Source: Prostheceraeus crozeri (lineage: Eukaryota > Platyhelminthes > Polycladida > Euryleptidae). Taken from it: a stretch of 64,000 nucleotides of DNA. The number at the start of each line of letters is the position of its first letter. Position 1 is the first letter of the stretch. The notes under the pieces were generated by a model. The model did no database searches, was not told the DNA's origin, and saw only the letters and a program-made list of their open reading frames with translations. The position numbers were made by a program, and so were the translations under genes. Positions 24,076 through 36,110 of the stretch are shown here, in pieces. The stretch is from contig CAJQUW010011295.1 of the NCBI GenBank assembly GCA_907163375.1, forward strand, positions 62,001-126,000. Direction: 5' to 3'.

Positions 24076-24689
24076 CAAGAAGCCCAACCTCGGATGCCTT
24101 CCTGGCCTAGCTTGCCTTCGTGTATTCGTGTATTTGCATTTTCTTTCATGCTTTGGATAATTGATAAATATCGTTTCCTAAAAACTGAATAGTTTTCTCA
24201 TATAAGACTTGTTTTGTATTAATGATTTCATCAGTTGCAGTACCGTTGGTGAGGCTGTTCCCCCCACCATGTGATTACCACGTGAAATGTGAAATCACAT
24301 CCCCAGCTGGGCGCACCTGCATCGTGCTCATGACATGCACACACGTGATTTCATACCTGCACGCCCGCAATTCCTCAGGGCTACTTCCGATGTAAAAGTC
24401 TTTACTTCGTGCAAATCACGTGTGCATGTATTAGGTTCTTATCATTGATGGTGTCTCATGATGTCGCTTGGAAGTCAGGGTCTACGTTTCTTTTCATTTT
24501 CAGCCACCAACTTTCTGTAGGAGGTGATTTTTCTGAGCATCTTCAATGGTTCTCCCAAAATTTCTCGCCTGTTATCTTTAAATCATCAAGCTGGTCGCAG
24601 CCTAAGGGTATCCCCTTGCTAATTACCATTTGTGTTATATTACTCGCATGATCATCACCTGTCATGATTTCATGGTTCATTACATTTAA
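24076..24689. other. gene-free stretch
   Basis: No gene or repeat recognised. Several copies of CACGTG and ATCACGTG-like words occur between 24275 and 24425, without a clear unit. Confidence 0.35.
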
Positions 24690-24926
24690 GGAGTAGTTGT
24701 GCTTCGATATTTAGCAACTCTAGAATCCGCGCTTAGAGAAAGTGACATGCCACACGGCATAAATGTCAATGGCGAACTTTTGCAATATCTTCTCTTCGCT
24801 AACAAGACAGCTCTATTCCTGCATTCCCCCAAAGAACTAGAGGTGATGGTTAACAAGCTCAACAAAGCCACCTACAAAATTGGCCTCAAGATCCACCGAA
24901 CGAAAACACAATGGATGAGGAATAAT
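24690..24926 (+). mobile_element. LINE reverse transcriptase fragment
   Basis: The frame contains GELLQYLLFANKTALF, where LFANKTAL stands in place of the RT catalytic FADD, then LEVMVNKLNKA and GLKIHRTKTQWM. These are the palm-to-thumb motifs of non-LTR RTs (YLLFADD..L ... G L K I N . . K T). Both catalytic aspartates of the FADD box are lost, so the copy is dead. It stops where the family-A MITE remnant begins. Confidence 0.75.
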
Positions 24927-25709
24927 GTAGTAACTCCGGATTCTATCAAGAAAGAAAATGAGGAATGCAGGTGGTATTGTCACTAAATGTGAGATATGCA
25001 AATTATTGCAGTTTTGCAGAAATTACAACGGAATTGACTGATCATTATAGCAAAGCAGAATGAAATGATATCATTTTACAGATTGTCCGTGTCATGACAG
25101 CCTTGGTGAGGTAATGTTTGTTAAATTAGCAATTCGATGGGTTCCTATTACTTTCATGCTCAACCTCAAGAGTATTTTATTAAACGTGATCATCTCAGGC
25201 AACCTGCCACTGGCAGAGCAAAATAACAGAATCAAAGACAATGATTTCAATTAGCTTTGAAAGATATAAGGGTCCACATCACGATTCAGATTCTAGAAAT
25301 GAAACATGAATTTAGTGAATCATAAAATCATGCCGGCGAAAATTGAATTAAAAACTTGAAATTTCAGCCAAGAAAGCACGAATAATATCGTGACTTTTTC
25401 AAGAACACTTCCATTATAATACGGATCATGAAATTCCCTTGATAATCAGCTTAATTTCTTAGTTAGTATGCTTATTAGCAAATATTCATTCTCTTTGATA
25501 TCCAACTTGTTTCATACTACTTCCATAGGAAAATCATCTCGGTAGTATATAAATTGGCAAATTTTGACTTTTTTCGGAAGTGCTCAAATAATGTTTTTGA
25601 CCACGGGAACGTAATCTCCACAAAAAACTGAATCTTCTGATATGAAAAATTTCACTGTATACAGATACTTTCTTGAGTCGACACTCTACCTATATATCCC
25701 TACTCTTTG
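24927..25709. mobile_element. hAT-like MITE family A, copy with a decayed left end
   Basis: From about 24990 to 25709 the sequence follows the family-A MITEs closely, ending GACACTCTACCTATATATCC...CTTTG. Upstream, GTAGTAACTCCGGATT resembles the GTGGTAACTCCGCATT near the other terminus, after loss of a short internal piece. The outermost left terminus and a target duplication are not seen. It abuts the LINE RT fragment. Confidence 0.75.
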
Positions 25710-26974
25710 AATACCGGTACTTGCATGTACATGTTGTGCACCAGTGTACAAAGCTTACGTTGTGCCAAAAATAAAATTCAAAACAATGCATCTTGCGTCA
25801 ACATTGTTCAGGGAACTATTGTTGGAATACGGATTCGCTAATATATAGTACGTACAGCTAAACGTGCCCTTGCACATTATCGGGTACTTTACACAATTAT
25901 CTTCTTTGAGTTATCTGACATGATTTGACCTTCTTGAATCACTTGTCTTACATAAATGCTTTAGACAATGGATAAAGTGAATTGTTGCCTAGCACATAGA
26001 GTGATCGAGTACGTAACTTTCACGTTTTCTACCTACTTAATACGACCACTCCCGGAGTTGGAGTCCTATCGAAGGGAGTCCTACCAAACCCCGGAATCGG
26101 AGTCCCGTTAAAGTGACAAAACTCCTTTTTCCTTCACGCTGAAAGTCTTCAAGTTTTTAGAAGTTCAGCGTATCTGATTATCGTTGGCTTGACTTTGTCA
26201 TAGAGTACTTACTCTATGCTTTGTGGTCTTAAATCAATCAAGCAGATTGTTGAAGAAAACGGGAAGTCCTTATAATTTGGCATTTTCACGCTTTCCTTCA
26301 ATATGGTAGGGTGTTAAATTATCATAGTATTCAGAACGAATTGACTCAGACACACCCTACTTTGTAAAACTTTTGTAAAAGACGTATTTTCACCTCAGAC
26401 ACACCTCAGGGATAGTTAATTCCATATGGTTAATTCCCATTTGACTTTTTGCATGATAAAGCAACATCCATACAAGAAAGCAAATGAGCGCGTTAGAAAA
26501 CAACATTATATACTTTCCCTAATCCTTGCTAAACATTGATTGAGCTTCTCATTTGTCTTTTGTGTTTGCCAAGTGTCTGTTCTTGTTCCGGTTCTTTAAT
26601 AAATCATCAAGTAATCGCGATATTATTTTTGCGATCAATTAAACACTCTCAGTTTGACAACGAAGTGTCAACGAGTGAAGCTTTTTCAAAAGGGGGAATG
26701 AAAAACAAGGAAATTATGACTTAGCCTGCAATAAAGCCACCAAATTCATTCTGATGAAATCAAAAGCTTGCGTCTTGTGCATTGGATTTCGTCCACTCTC
26801 ATACACTATTGTTATCACTATCACTCTTATTCACTATTATTCTCTATTTATATACAATAGAAAATCTGAAATCGACAACAAAGGTCTGTTGAAATTCATT
26901 GAATATCTAAAGAGAACGACAGTTATTAAGTCAATGCAAGACACCATCACTCTTGATTCCCCAACCGCACTCGC
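25710..26974. other. gene-free stretch
   Basis: No gene seen; contains a family-B remnant at 26044-26135. The segment TTGAATATCTAAAGAG near 26899 belongs to a small repeat that recurs as a hairpin at 31986-32070. Confidence 0.4.
26044..26135. mobile_element. hAT-like MITE family B, diverged remnant
   Basis: GGAGTTGGAGTCCTATCGA, GGAGTCCTACCAA and GGAATCGGAGTCCCGTTA are diverged versions of the family-B terminal repeats. No intact terminus is left. Confidence 0.5.
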
Positions 26975-27048
26975 CTGACCTACGACTCGAACCGAAGTCC
27001 GCGGTGGAAACGAGCTCGACCTTCTTCACTAGGCCACGCTGACGGTTC
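26972..27048 (-). other. tRNA-like sequence, probable SINE head
   Basis: On the minus strand GTCAGCGTGGCCTAGTGAAG resembles the D-arm/A-box part of a tRNA, and GGTTCGAGTCG about 45 bases later resembles a B box and T arm. The pieces are in tRNA order but the acceptor stem is imperfect. I read it as a decayed tRNA gene or the head of a tRNA-derived SINE. Confidence 0.5.
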
Positions 27049-29152
27049 AAAAGGAATGCGAGTGAAGGCAGAAGTCATCTATAAGTGATATCGACAGTAT
27101 ATTGTCCTATTATTATTGACAGAACGCTACCAGCGTTCCTATTGTATAGCGAGACAGCATATCACCATGTCATACAACTACGTCACACTGTAGATTGACA
27201 ACAATGGTCTGACTTGAGTGACATGACATCATCAATAGATCTGCAAGAAAACCCCTATTTATAGTAAATAGCAAAGAAGGGGAGAAAGTTCTTACTTAGA
27301 TCACTCTAGAGGAATGAAGAAAGAGCTCTAAGGAGGACATTGTTTTCCTGAACTTTGGTCTGTACATTCTCTGAAAATGTGAATCCAAACACACTAGTTA
27401 GCTAAGAATGCTATCCAAATTGCAATACAACGAATCCAATTGACAATAACTATCTGCATTGATGAATTGGGTGACTATCTTTGGGTGTTTTGAACTCTCT
27501 TCTCTTTCACAGTCTCTTTCTTCTCTCTCTCTCCTTCTCTCTCCGTCCTTCATAGAAACCCACTTATGATAGACGTCTTCCCTCGGCAGGTGCGCATTGC
27601 AGACAAACCATTATTCATGCGTGATTCAGACGCTTTTTTAAAGGTGGATTCGAGTTAATAGACCTGTACGGACAGTAGCGAGTGTGGCTTTTTTGTCTCA
27701 AACTCTCAAAGTGTTCCATCTTTTGAAAATATGACTGTTCATATTGTCACGTCAATTGTTCACATGCTTGCTTGCACATGTGAATTGCTATACTTTGTTT
27801 GTGAAGTCGAACATTCTCTGAGCTTTCTAACATAATCATGATGACTTCCCTTGTACATGTCCTAGAACTGAACAGACAAACGTTGTCAGCATACGAGTTG
27901 AAGATCAATAGTCTACACTTGAAACATTTTCAAGAAAGTAGTAATTTTCCTTAAAACAAAAATCTTTGTTCTTAATGTTGTTGGAAATACATGTATAGAT
28001 AGAACTCAACATCAATCGATTTTGTCTCATTGATGATAGTCAGATTTCAAACAACAAAAAATGAATATTATTTCCCAATTGTAGCAATGCAGGCCTACTA
28101 TTTATTTGACTTTACTCTGTCTTCATAATAAGCAGACGAAAGAAGCAATTATCTTTTGCAAAAATGCACTGATGATGAACTGAAGCTCATGCTTGTTGCA
28201 ATTACGAGTATCAATGCAATACAGGAAGTCAACTTCTGTATGTAGACTCTAAACTTTTACTTAATTGAGTTGTTGTCATGCACAGCGCCAGTGTTGCAGA
28301 GATAATGTTGCAAATGATGATTCACATGACTTGTTGAAACATTATTTTTTCAAAAAAATGAAATGTGATATTAGATGTGCATATGAAAGCTGATAAGCAG
28401 CATATTCGCAGCTTTCATGATTGTCTCTTGGCAGAGTTAGATGGAGTTGACAGTCATTATTTGCATATTTATCCTTTCGATTTTTCGATTTTGCTTTTGA
28501 TCGGAATCTCGATCTCATGTGGGATTTGGAAGTACTAGATGGCCATGTAGCCTATTGCATCGCACTGAATGTCTGGACCAAAGTGTACCTGGACGGACAT
28601 GCACTAAATCGAATAGATTTCATTATATTCTCTCATGTACTGCTTCTACTTCAAAATTTTATTGCTATTTAGTCATTCGAAGAAGGAAAGCGAAATATCG
28701 GAGATAAAAACTCGTCTCACTCATGAGAAGTTGTAGACAATTGTTTTCTTATATTCAAATGCACATGCGGGTTACAAGCAGCTAATAATTTGAACAATCA
28801 AGCAACTACATGAAAAATTCATTTATGATGAATTTTAGACGCATTGGCAAAAAATACAAAGTTAATATAAAATGAGAATAGTGGATCATTAAATACTTGA
28901 TTGCTAGATTGCAACAATATTGTGTTAAATGTTAATAGAATATAGAGCACGCTTGTACTCAAAAGCACATTAGGCGAGTGTCTTTCTTTCATGTGCTCAA
29001 GCTCTTGATAGTCCCACTCTTATTCCCTTTTTGCTGACTGCACCAGAGTGGATCTGTCTTACAAGTCTCAGATTTGACTCAGCCGAGATTTGAACACTGG
29101 TATGACGAACGTATAGCGAATGTCGTTGAAGTTAGCACCAACTTTTTGAATA
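27049..29152. other. gene-free stretch
   Basis: A pyrimidine-rich CTCTCT tract lies near 27510-27550. No gene, RNA or transposon signature was found in these 2.1 kb. Confidence 0.4.
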
Positions 29153-29546
29153 GAGTTTGTACAGAATAGAATACCACATATACAGGTACTATTAATGACG
29201 CAGAGTTTGTACAGACAAAAAATTTTCAAAAATTCGAACTCCTTCATCTTCAAAATTCAAATTTAAATTCGAAAAATTGGTTCAAGTATTGATGCTACCT
29301 ATTTAGTGAGTTTGTAAAGCATTCCGATGGAAAAATTCTGATAAAAGAACAAGAAACTGAGTTTGTACAGCAACTTCCAGCACCTTCCCTACACGAACAA
29401 CCGGTAAAAACCGCCAAAAACCGACTTTTTCAAAAAAAAAATGATAAGATTTTCCAGAAAAGTACTTGGTGCTATAAGGAAAATGAGTTTGTGCAGTGCT
29501 CTAACCGGTGGAAGAGTGTTCTACTAATAGAGTCTGAGTTTGAACA
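29153..29546. repeat. decayed tandem repeat, period about 51 bp
   Basis: The motif GAGTTTGTACAG or a close variant occurs at 29153, 29203, 29308, 29359, 29485 and 29536. Spacings are 50, 105, 51, 126 and 51 bp, mostly multiples of about 51-52. Between motifs the sequence is too diverged to align by eye, but ACCGGT(A/G)AAA words recur. It is best read as an old minisatellite. Confidence 0.6.
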
Positions 29547-31985
29547 CACACTTCTCCAACACTCCAACACTCCTACCACCGGTAAAAAAATTGTCTAGTT
29601 CTTTAATATTATCAATGTCAATTAACAATATTATTGCAATATTATAAATATATTATTAATAATAGTATTATTATTAATGTTAAATACCTGCTGGTGAAAA
29701 CGTAGTTCCAAGATTATATCATATTCTCCTTGCATGTTAATTTCTCTCAGAAAAATTTTGCTGCTCAAGTGTTGGAGTACTGGGGAGCCATATTCAAATG
29801 GCTGGCATTTCAAAAATTCAAATCTTCTAGTTAACTACTTCTATTTAAAGATATCTTCATGAATAATGAATTTGAGTTCTGCATCATTGTAAAGGTTTCT
29901 AATCAATCGTCCTGAATTTAATGACAAGCTAGAAGTGGAAGACAGGGATGACTTTCCCTGTAACAGAATGTCATTTTATTAGCTCTTTTCCTTGCTGATT
30001 TGTTTTTTTGCTTGACCAATCACAAAGGAACTAAAGGAACAGACATTGACGTGCACATTGAAACAGTATCATACCGTGTGCACACTTCTGTGACTGACAG
30101 AGGAAGGCATCTCTCTATGCACTTTGTAGAGATTCACGATGTTCATATTTATCTGAAAGTGTACACTTATTTTTACAAGTGCGTTTAGCCTTAGCCACAG
30201 AGATAAATTGCGCTGCCTGCGTGTTTGGGTCTAGAGATGACTTTTCTGATACTGATGGTAACGGCCAGAACTAGTATCGAGGGGCAAGAAGATCCATTTT
30301 CCATTGAACGTAATGCAAATTCAGGCCTGAATTCTGACGAACCACATTAAAGGTACACAGTCAGTAAATTTAGATCGTGAAGAGTAGAACGATGTGAATA
30401 ATATTTCTATTTGAATACTATATCACGGAGGAAAATTGAGTTAAAGATACCTTTTACTTCACAGGCCTGTTTGCAATCTGACCGTAGAGGTTGGTGGGTT
30501 CTCTGATAACACCTACGTCAGCGATGCGCGCGCTTGGCCAATCATGCAAGCCAAAGAGAGACGAATATCTATGTCAATCTCTAGCGCTAGCTGCCACTAC
30601 ATGCAATTGTTGGGATAGGATTATGTCCACTCTAGACTAATCCAAATGTAAGTGAATCAATTTCTATGGACTTAGCACAAGAATCTGCCATTATTGCGTG
30701 TTTCATTAATTTGACTCTTCCAAAATCACTATAAAAACAACAGGTTTCCAATAAATCCCACTACTCTTCAAAAATCGCTCTACGCAATTAAGAACCGTTA
30801 AAAATATCAACTAAAATGAATTTTCAGAGATCCGAAAATATATTTACCGTTTATGTGCTTTTAGACTATTTGACATCATCATATTTATCAGTTATTAGCG
30901 CATAATGTTTCTGTGAGGCCCTTCTATGAAGATTGACGGTTATTTAGGCGGTGTACAGTTTACAGTGTAACTTAAACAAAAGCGCCAATTCGGATATCTA
31001 TGACCACATCTCATATCATGCTCGTATTAAGAGTTACTCAAGATTACAGTGTTGGCTAGCCAAGATTTCATGTTACTAGAAGATGAGATGCAGCAAAGAT
31101 TGAGACAAGTTTTCTGCATCATTAGAAAAAAGCATTTGTAAAGATTTCAGAAAGCTGAAGCATTGTAAAACAAAATCTTTTACATGGGCCTACATTTTGC
31201 ATGAATATGTGAGGGAGTTGATAAATGAGATTTCAACTCTTACACCTGATCATGTTAACTGTGGTCTTTATTATTTGTTAGCCTATTTCCGGCCTGACAT
31301 AAAATTTTTATCGCAGCCTATTCGCAAATACAGGATAATTTTTCCATTAACTATATAGTATTCTGTTTTTGACTTTCTGCTGCGAAGCACAAGCCAATTT
31401 AGGAGATGCAACTAGGGTTCAAGAAAACATTGCTTGTTTTATAACACGGTTTTAAAGGATGCTTTTTGTTTTTCCGTTGCTATTTTTGAGATTTTTCTAT
31501 TATAGTGGTCTCTTAATGCATTTGATCTATCTTTCGATCATAGAAACGAATGATTGAAGTTTAGATATCATTGCAATCTTAGTATCAACTGTTTGTGTTT
31601 TTATTGGTACTTGTGATCATTTCATGGGGAGTGAATGTACTTAATGTAAGCTGTGTTGCATTTTCGTCACATAAAATTAATTGAAATTTTTCTTTTGATA
31701 TTAATATTCATTAGTCCCAATTCCTAGACTCATGCGAGGGTAGCTCCCTCGTGCGAGCATAACAATTAACAACAAAACGCAGCTTGGTGGATTAGTAGAA
31801 GACTGAACGGGGTTAGGTTTCAGTAGGTAGCCTAGACTGAAGAAGTCTTTCAGTCCTGCCTGTCAAGCAAATATCAGTCGTTGAGATGTACATGTAATCA
31901 TGCTTCAATCTGCAATAAACCGATACTTTTAATGAAGTCATCGACTTGAGTAGTTCAAGTGTAAATTGATAACAAAGGTAGTGAA
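29547..31985. other. gene-free stretch
   Basis: AT-rich with no recognisable coding exon. It contains the promoter-like motif cluster at 30505-30548. Confidence 0.4.
30505..30548. promoter_or_regulatory. CRE / NRF1-like / CCAAT motif cluster
   Basis: Within 45 bp there are TACGTCAG (CRE-like), TGCGCGCGC (NRF1-like) and GGCCAATCA (CCAAT box), the only CG-rich island in several kb. Such a cluster is typical of TATA-less metazoan promoters, but no exon is recognisable nearby. Some invertebrate MITEs carry similar motifs, so an element remnant is equally possible. Confidence 0.25.
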
Positions 31986-32070
31986 TTGAATATCTAAAAA
32001 GAATTACAACTATTAAGTGTCGAATGACTTTTATTGACTTAATAGTTGTCATTCTCTTTAGATAGTTCAA
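31986..32070. repeat. 32-bp inverted repeat (hairpin)
   Basis: TTGAATATCTAAAAAGAATT...TATTAAG (31986-32017) is mirrored by CTTAATAGTTGTC...TAGTTCAA (32038-32070), with a 20-base loop. A diverged single arm of the same word sits at about 26899-26930, so this is part of a dispersed element. Confidence 0.65.
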
Positions 32071-32221
32071 GTGTAATGGTCCAGCTTCACAATTTTTGGC
32101 TGACAGAGACAGTTGACAACCACAGAGATCGAGATATGGATATCCTACGTCAGGGCAAGGTAATAACGCCGAATGCCACTCTTGAAGAAGTTTCAGGTAA
32201 TACATCAGAAGTGGGATTACT

Positions 32222-32458
32222 ATCTAATGATTCAATACCTCCGGCTTTCACGAGGTCGAAATGATATTTCAATGCGCCTTGCTCTTGGCACCACCATGAA
32301 AAATGGCTTGCCGGCTGGGAATTAAACCCAGTCTTCGAACTGCTAACGCGGCATGAAAATCACCAAGACCACCGAAGCACACCCTCCATGACCGTGTCAA
32401 GAGCAAGTAGAACTTTCAGCGCGCATTAAGCCGGAGGCATTGAATCATTAGATCAATT
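32222..32458. mobile_element. inverted-repeat element with a tRNA-like core
   Basis: Outer ends CTAATGATTCAATACCTCCG and its near-complement CGGAGGCATTGAATCATTAG form a 24-bp inverted repeat. GCCTTGCTCTTGGCAC and GTGTCAAGAGCAAG continue it inward. In the middle, on the minus strand, GGTCTTGGTGATTTTCATGC followed by CTGGGTTTAATTCCCAG resembles a tRNA D arm and T arm. This arrangement is unusual for either a SINE or a MITE; it may be a tRNA-derived sequence carried by a small foldback element. Confidence 0.55.
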
Positions 32459-33225
32459 GTCCGAGGTCGCCTGGAAGCGGTTGCTATTGGGATTACTATG
32501 GTCTACATATGTTTGTTTAGGGGCATATGAGGACGTGGATAGCAACTTAACATACCTTAAATTTATAAAATTTTCTAAAAGAAACCTGAGCATGAATGAA
32601 GTGTGATACGTGTAGATCGACCGAAGAGATGCTAAATCGTATGAAAATAAATGCAACTCCTTGATGCGGCATGTTTAGTTTCTGTGCATCAGAATTGCAG
32701 CTCTGGGTTCTTTTTATTATGTCCATGAAAACCACCAATGACTGTGAGCTCCTTCAATAGGCTGGATATTTTAAAAAACGTCACAAAATTCTATCATTTA
32801 AAAAGCATTAAAAACAGAAAAAACACAGATGAACATCATGTTCTTTTGTTTTAAAACATTTAGTTTCTAACCCTAGAAGCAACCGATTGAGTCACGACGT
32901 CTGGGAGAACTTTTTCATTCTGCTTTTTAGATATTCTCAAAATAGCAAACATTTAAAAAAGATATTGGAATCACTGGATCCAAAATTCTCGTTGCTTGAT
33001 TTTCTGATTAATTATGCACAAAAAATCACTCATGATCATCCTCGAGTATAGAATACAACAATTACGAAGATCAGTAGAAAAGATCAACATCAAGAAGGAA
33101 AAGAACAACAGAAGTTAAACGAAAGGTATCAGTCAGGTCTTGTAGACCTCGAAATCAAGAATAACAAAACAAAAAAAAATATATATATATATAGTATAAA
33201 AGAATTATCAGAAATGGATCAAAAT
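32459..33225. other. gene-free stretch
   Basis: AT-rich with a short (TA)n at about 33179-33193. No gene seen. Confidence 0.4.
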
Positions 33226-33800
33226 AAGAAGGAAAATAACTCCCGTAAGTCGTCAAGGAAAAACTTTGAATCTTGAAAGCCCGACCGGTTTCACTTGGTC
33301 ATCCAAGCTTCTCAAGGGCTAATGTTTATTATGAATATCATAACTTAATTTAAATGATCATAAAATAAGCTACACATACATAGTAAGCGAATTACGCAAA
33401 TGTCATGGATGAAAATAAGAATTCACAGACATCGTACAGGGGGAAGAGTGCAGGCGGATATCATTGATCAATTTTGATTAAGTGAAGGTCTAAAAACACT
33501 AATGCACCATTTTTCTTTGCTCTCCCTATACGATCGATCACAATTTGGGGGTAACTTCAAAACCGGGATTATGCTGAAAGGAGGGTCACTTTTTGAGCAT
33601 GAGGATGTGTTTGCTCACAAATAAAGATCGATAGTCCTTGTCCTTAACTTGTTGTCTGTGCACTGGCGTCCTTGATCTTAAAGTGTCTCCCGTTTGCCCC
33701 ACATAAAGAGCTTGAGAAGCTTGGATGACCAAGTGAAACCGGTCGGGCTTTCAAGATTCAAAGTTTTTCCTTGACGACTTACGGGAGTTATTTTCCTTCT
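33226..33800 (-). mobile_element. Penelope-like fragment with inverted duplicated arms
   Basis: On the minus strand, downstream of 33725, the frame reads ALYVGQTGDTLRSRTPVHRQ and LFVSKHI, a GIY-YIG nuclease signature (YVG..G.TLR.R...HR) of Penelope-type C-termini. The 93 bp before it (33708-33800, minus-strand ESPTGFTWSSKLL) recur inverted at 33226-33318, with the words ACCGGTTTCACTTGGTCATC on both sides. (TA)n tracts lie next to or near both outer edges. The N-terminal RT is missing and the frame is interrupted. Confidence 0.65.

Positions 33801-33890
<90 letters not shown>
33801..33890. repeat. (TA)n microsatellite
   Basis: About 90 bp of nearly perfect TA repeat. The tract continues as a short TATATATATATG at 35677-35690 on the far side of the mariner-like element inserted into it. 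Confidence 0.95.
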
Positions 33891-33893
<3 letters not shown>

Positions 33894-35676
33894 GGTGATT
33901 CCGATCTTCCCGTCACTTTTCAAGTAAGGACTACAGCTGTATCACATGTCTGGTTGTAGTGATGGTTCATGATTTATATACTACGTTTCATGGCCTTTCA
34001 AATCGTATATTATTTATTTTCTTGTGATCTGCATTTCTGCTGATACGAGCAATTGAAATTGTTTACCCATATTACAACTTTTTAAATCAATATCTATGAC
34101 AGGAACATCGCAACAATCAATATCATCATCCGCATTCAGCATAGATATCTAATAATTGCTTGCTTTGAGCGACACCATGCAAAGTTAATTGAGATTGACT
34201 TTTCAGTGTAGACGGTATTAAACTGGCTGAAATTTATTTACTATCAACACTTGACAGCAATGAACTATCCTGGCTTCACGAAAGAAGAAATTTCGACGGC
34301 CGTGGCCTATAACCATCTCTTCATATCGACGATCAAGGTGACGATTTCGTGTAGATTTTAAGAAAGAAGCTCCACCACGCACAACCTTAATTGGGTGGGC
34401 AAAGCGTTTTAAAACCTCGCTATCTCTCACCGAATATGCAAGAATCGGTGACCATTCAGATCGACGGCTTTCCGACGACAAACGAGACGAAATAGTCGAG
34501 GCCTATGGTGATGATCCAACACTTTCGCAACGAAAGGCAGCTCAGCTCTGTAGCGTTTCACAATCGTCGGTGAGCAGAGTGTTGAAAGATGAAGGTTTGA
34601 GAGCTTGGAAGTTTACCCGCGTGCAAGAGATCTCGGACGACGATAAAGTTCAAAGACACCAGTTTTCTAACCTTATCCTTCAACATCAACAGCACGACAG
34701 TAATTTCGTTGGAAATATCGTTTTCTCCGATGAAGCAACGTTTCACTTGAATGGATCTGTGAACCTTCACAACGCCTTCATCTACGCGGAAGAAAATCCT
34801 CACGCTGTTATCGTGAAACCATTAAAGTCTGCTTCCATCACTTGCTGGGCAATGATATCACCACACCACGGCATCACTTACCATGTGCAAAAAAAGAAAC
34901 AATGAATGGACAGCGCTACCAGTCTATCCTTGAAGACAAAGTTGTGCCGCTACGAAGTGATAGACGAAATCGACGTCAATTTTATCAGCAGGATGGTGCA
35001 CCTGCACATTATGCCAATTCTGTTCGTTGTCTGCTGAACGTCAAGCTGAAGAACCGATGGATTGGTCGTGGTGGGCCGATACACTGGCCACCAAGAAGCC
35101 CTGATGTATCAGTAAACGATTTCTGGCTTTGGGCTATATTCGTGACAAACTATACAGAGATCCACGTCCTCGTACTCTTGAAGCTTTACAAGAAAGACTT
35201 ACGAGCTAACTCGATAGCGTGGAGGTCGAGATGATGCGATCTTCGTACAGGTCATTCTTGCGCCGATGCGAGTTGTGCTCTGAGAATGGTGGTGGTCACT
35301 TTGAACAGTTCTTTTGAGTTAATTTTGCGTTACTGCATACCTGTCACTTATAATAAAGTTTTTTTTGGATATGAAATGTTTTTCGAAATCAAATGAAAAA
35401 AAATAACTTAAATAGTAAAATAAAATAAATAAATAGTAGACTAGGAATGTAAAAAATTAAAAAAAATACTTAAAATTGATTTAAAAAAATTGTTATGTGG
35501 GTAAACAATTTCAATTGCTCGTATCAGCAGAAATGCAGATCACAAGAAAATAAATAATATACGATTTGAAAGGCCATGAAGCGTAGTATATAAATCATGA
35601 ACCATCACTACAACCAGACATGTGATACAGCTGTAGTCCTTACTTGAAAAGTGACGGGAAGATCGGAATCACCCTG
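33891..35676 (+). mobile_element. mariner-like element, full length (1786 bp), in a (TA)n tract
   Basis: The ends CAGGGTGATTCCGATCTTCC and its complement open inverted repeats of about 195 bp that differ at only a few positions. TA flanks both ends, as expected, and the target was the microsatellite on both sides. The element carries one transposase gene on the plus strand (34258-35317) with frame breaks. TIR similarity suggests fairly recent insertion of a copy already, or soon after, inactive. Confidence 0.9.
34258..35317 (+). pseudogene. mariner-like transposase, D41D type, frame-broken
   Basis: The reading runs through several frames: a helix-turn-helix region (LSQRKAAQLCSVSQSSVSRV), then VFSDEATFHLNG with the first catalytic Asp, then FYQQDGAPAHYA with the second, WIGRGGP, and SPDVSVNDFWLW with the third. 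Forty-one residues separate the second and third Asp, the same spacing as the element at 8.4 kb. The gene ends with CSENGGGHFEQFF just before 35317. A stop or frame change near 34338, frame changes near 34890 and 35130 and a stop near 35208 inactivate it. All three catalytic positions are kept. Confidence 0.88.
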
Positions 35677-35689
35677 TATATATATATAT

Positions 35690-36005
35690 GGGAAGCAGTA
35701 TTGTCAAGCATTTATCAAGTTTGACACAGAAAAGATAACTTCTATCACAAATATCCGACCTTTGAAAACTTTGAGAATTCACCGTTTCAAAATATAGATT
35801 TTGGTTATCAAAATTTAATAAAGAAGATACTTCTGACTACTACCGTTGAAACGACAGATACATATACACACAAAACTCCAACATAATTGCATATTAATTG
35901 CAACATAACTGCATTCTAAACTTGTGCAAAAATTTCATGAAAAATGACAGAGTAGCATAAAACTTATAAGCAACTAGAATCGGCGGTTTTATATGGCCCA
36001 CCCTG
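35690..36005 (-). mobile_element. terminal fragment of a third mariner-like element
   Basis: The right edge, GGCCCACCCTGTA, read on the minus strand is TACAGGGTGGGCC, a mariner-type terminus followed by TATAAAACCGCCG. It differs from the ends of the other two elements. No transposase and no opposite end are seen. The left part merges with the microsatellite junction. Confidence 0.5.
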
Positions 36006-36110
36006 TATTTTTAAAAGATCTGCAGACGCTATTGCTTCCCACTTGCAGGTAGCAACAGACGCTCCAACAGTCCAAGCAATCCTGTACGCACCGAGCAGCA
36101 ACATTCAATT

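Noticed and set aside
33678-33959. Open frames on both strands reading long Ile-Tyr repeats
   Set aside because: They are translations of the (TA)n microsatellite and not protein genes.
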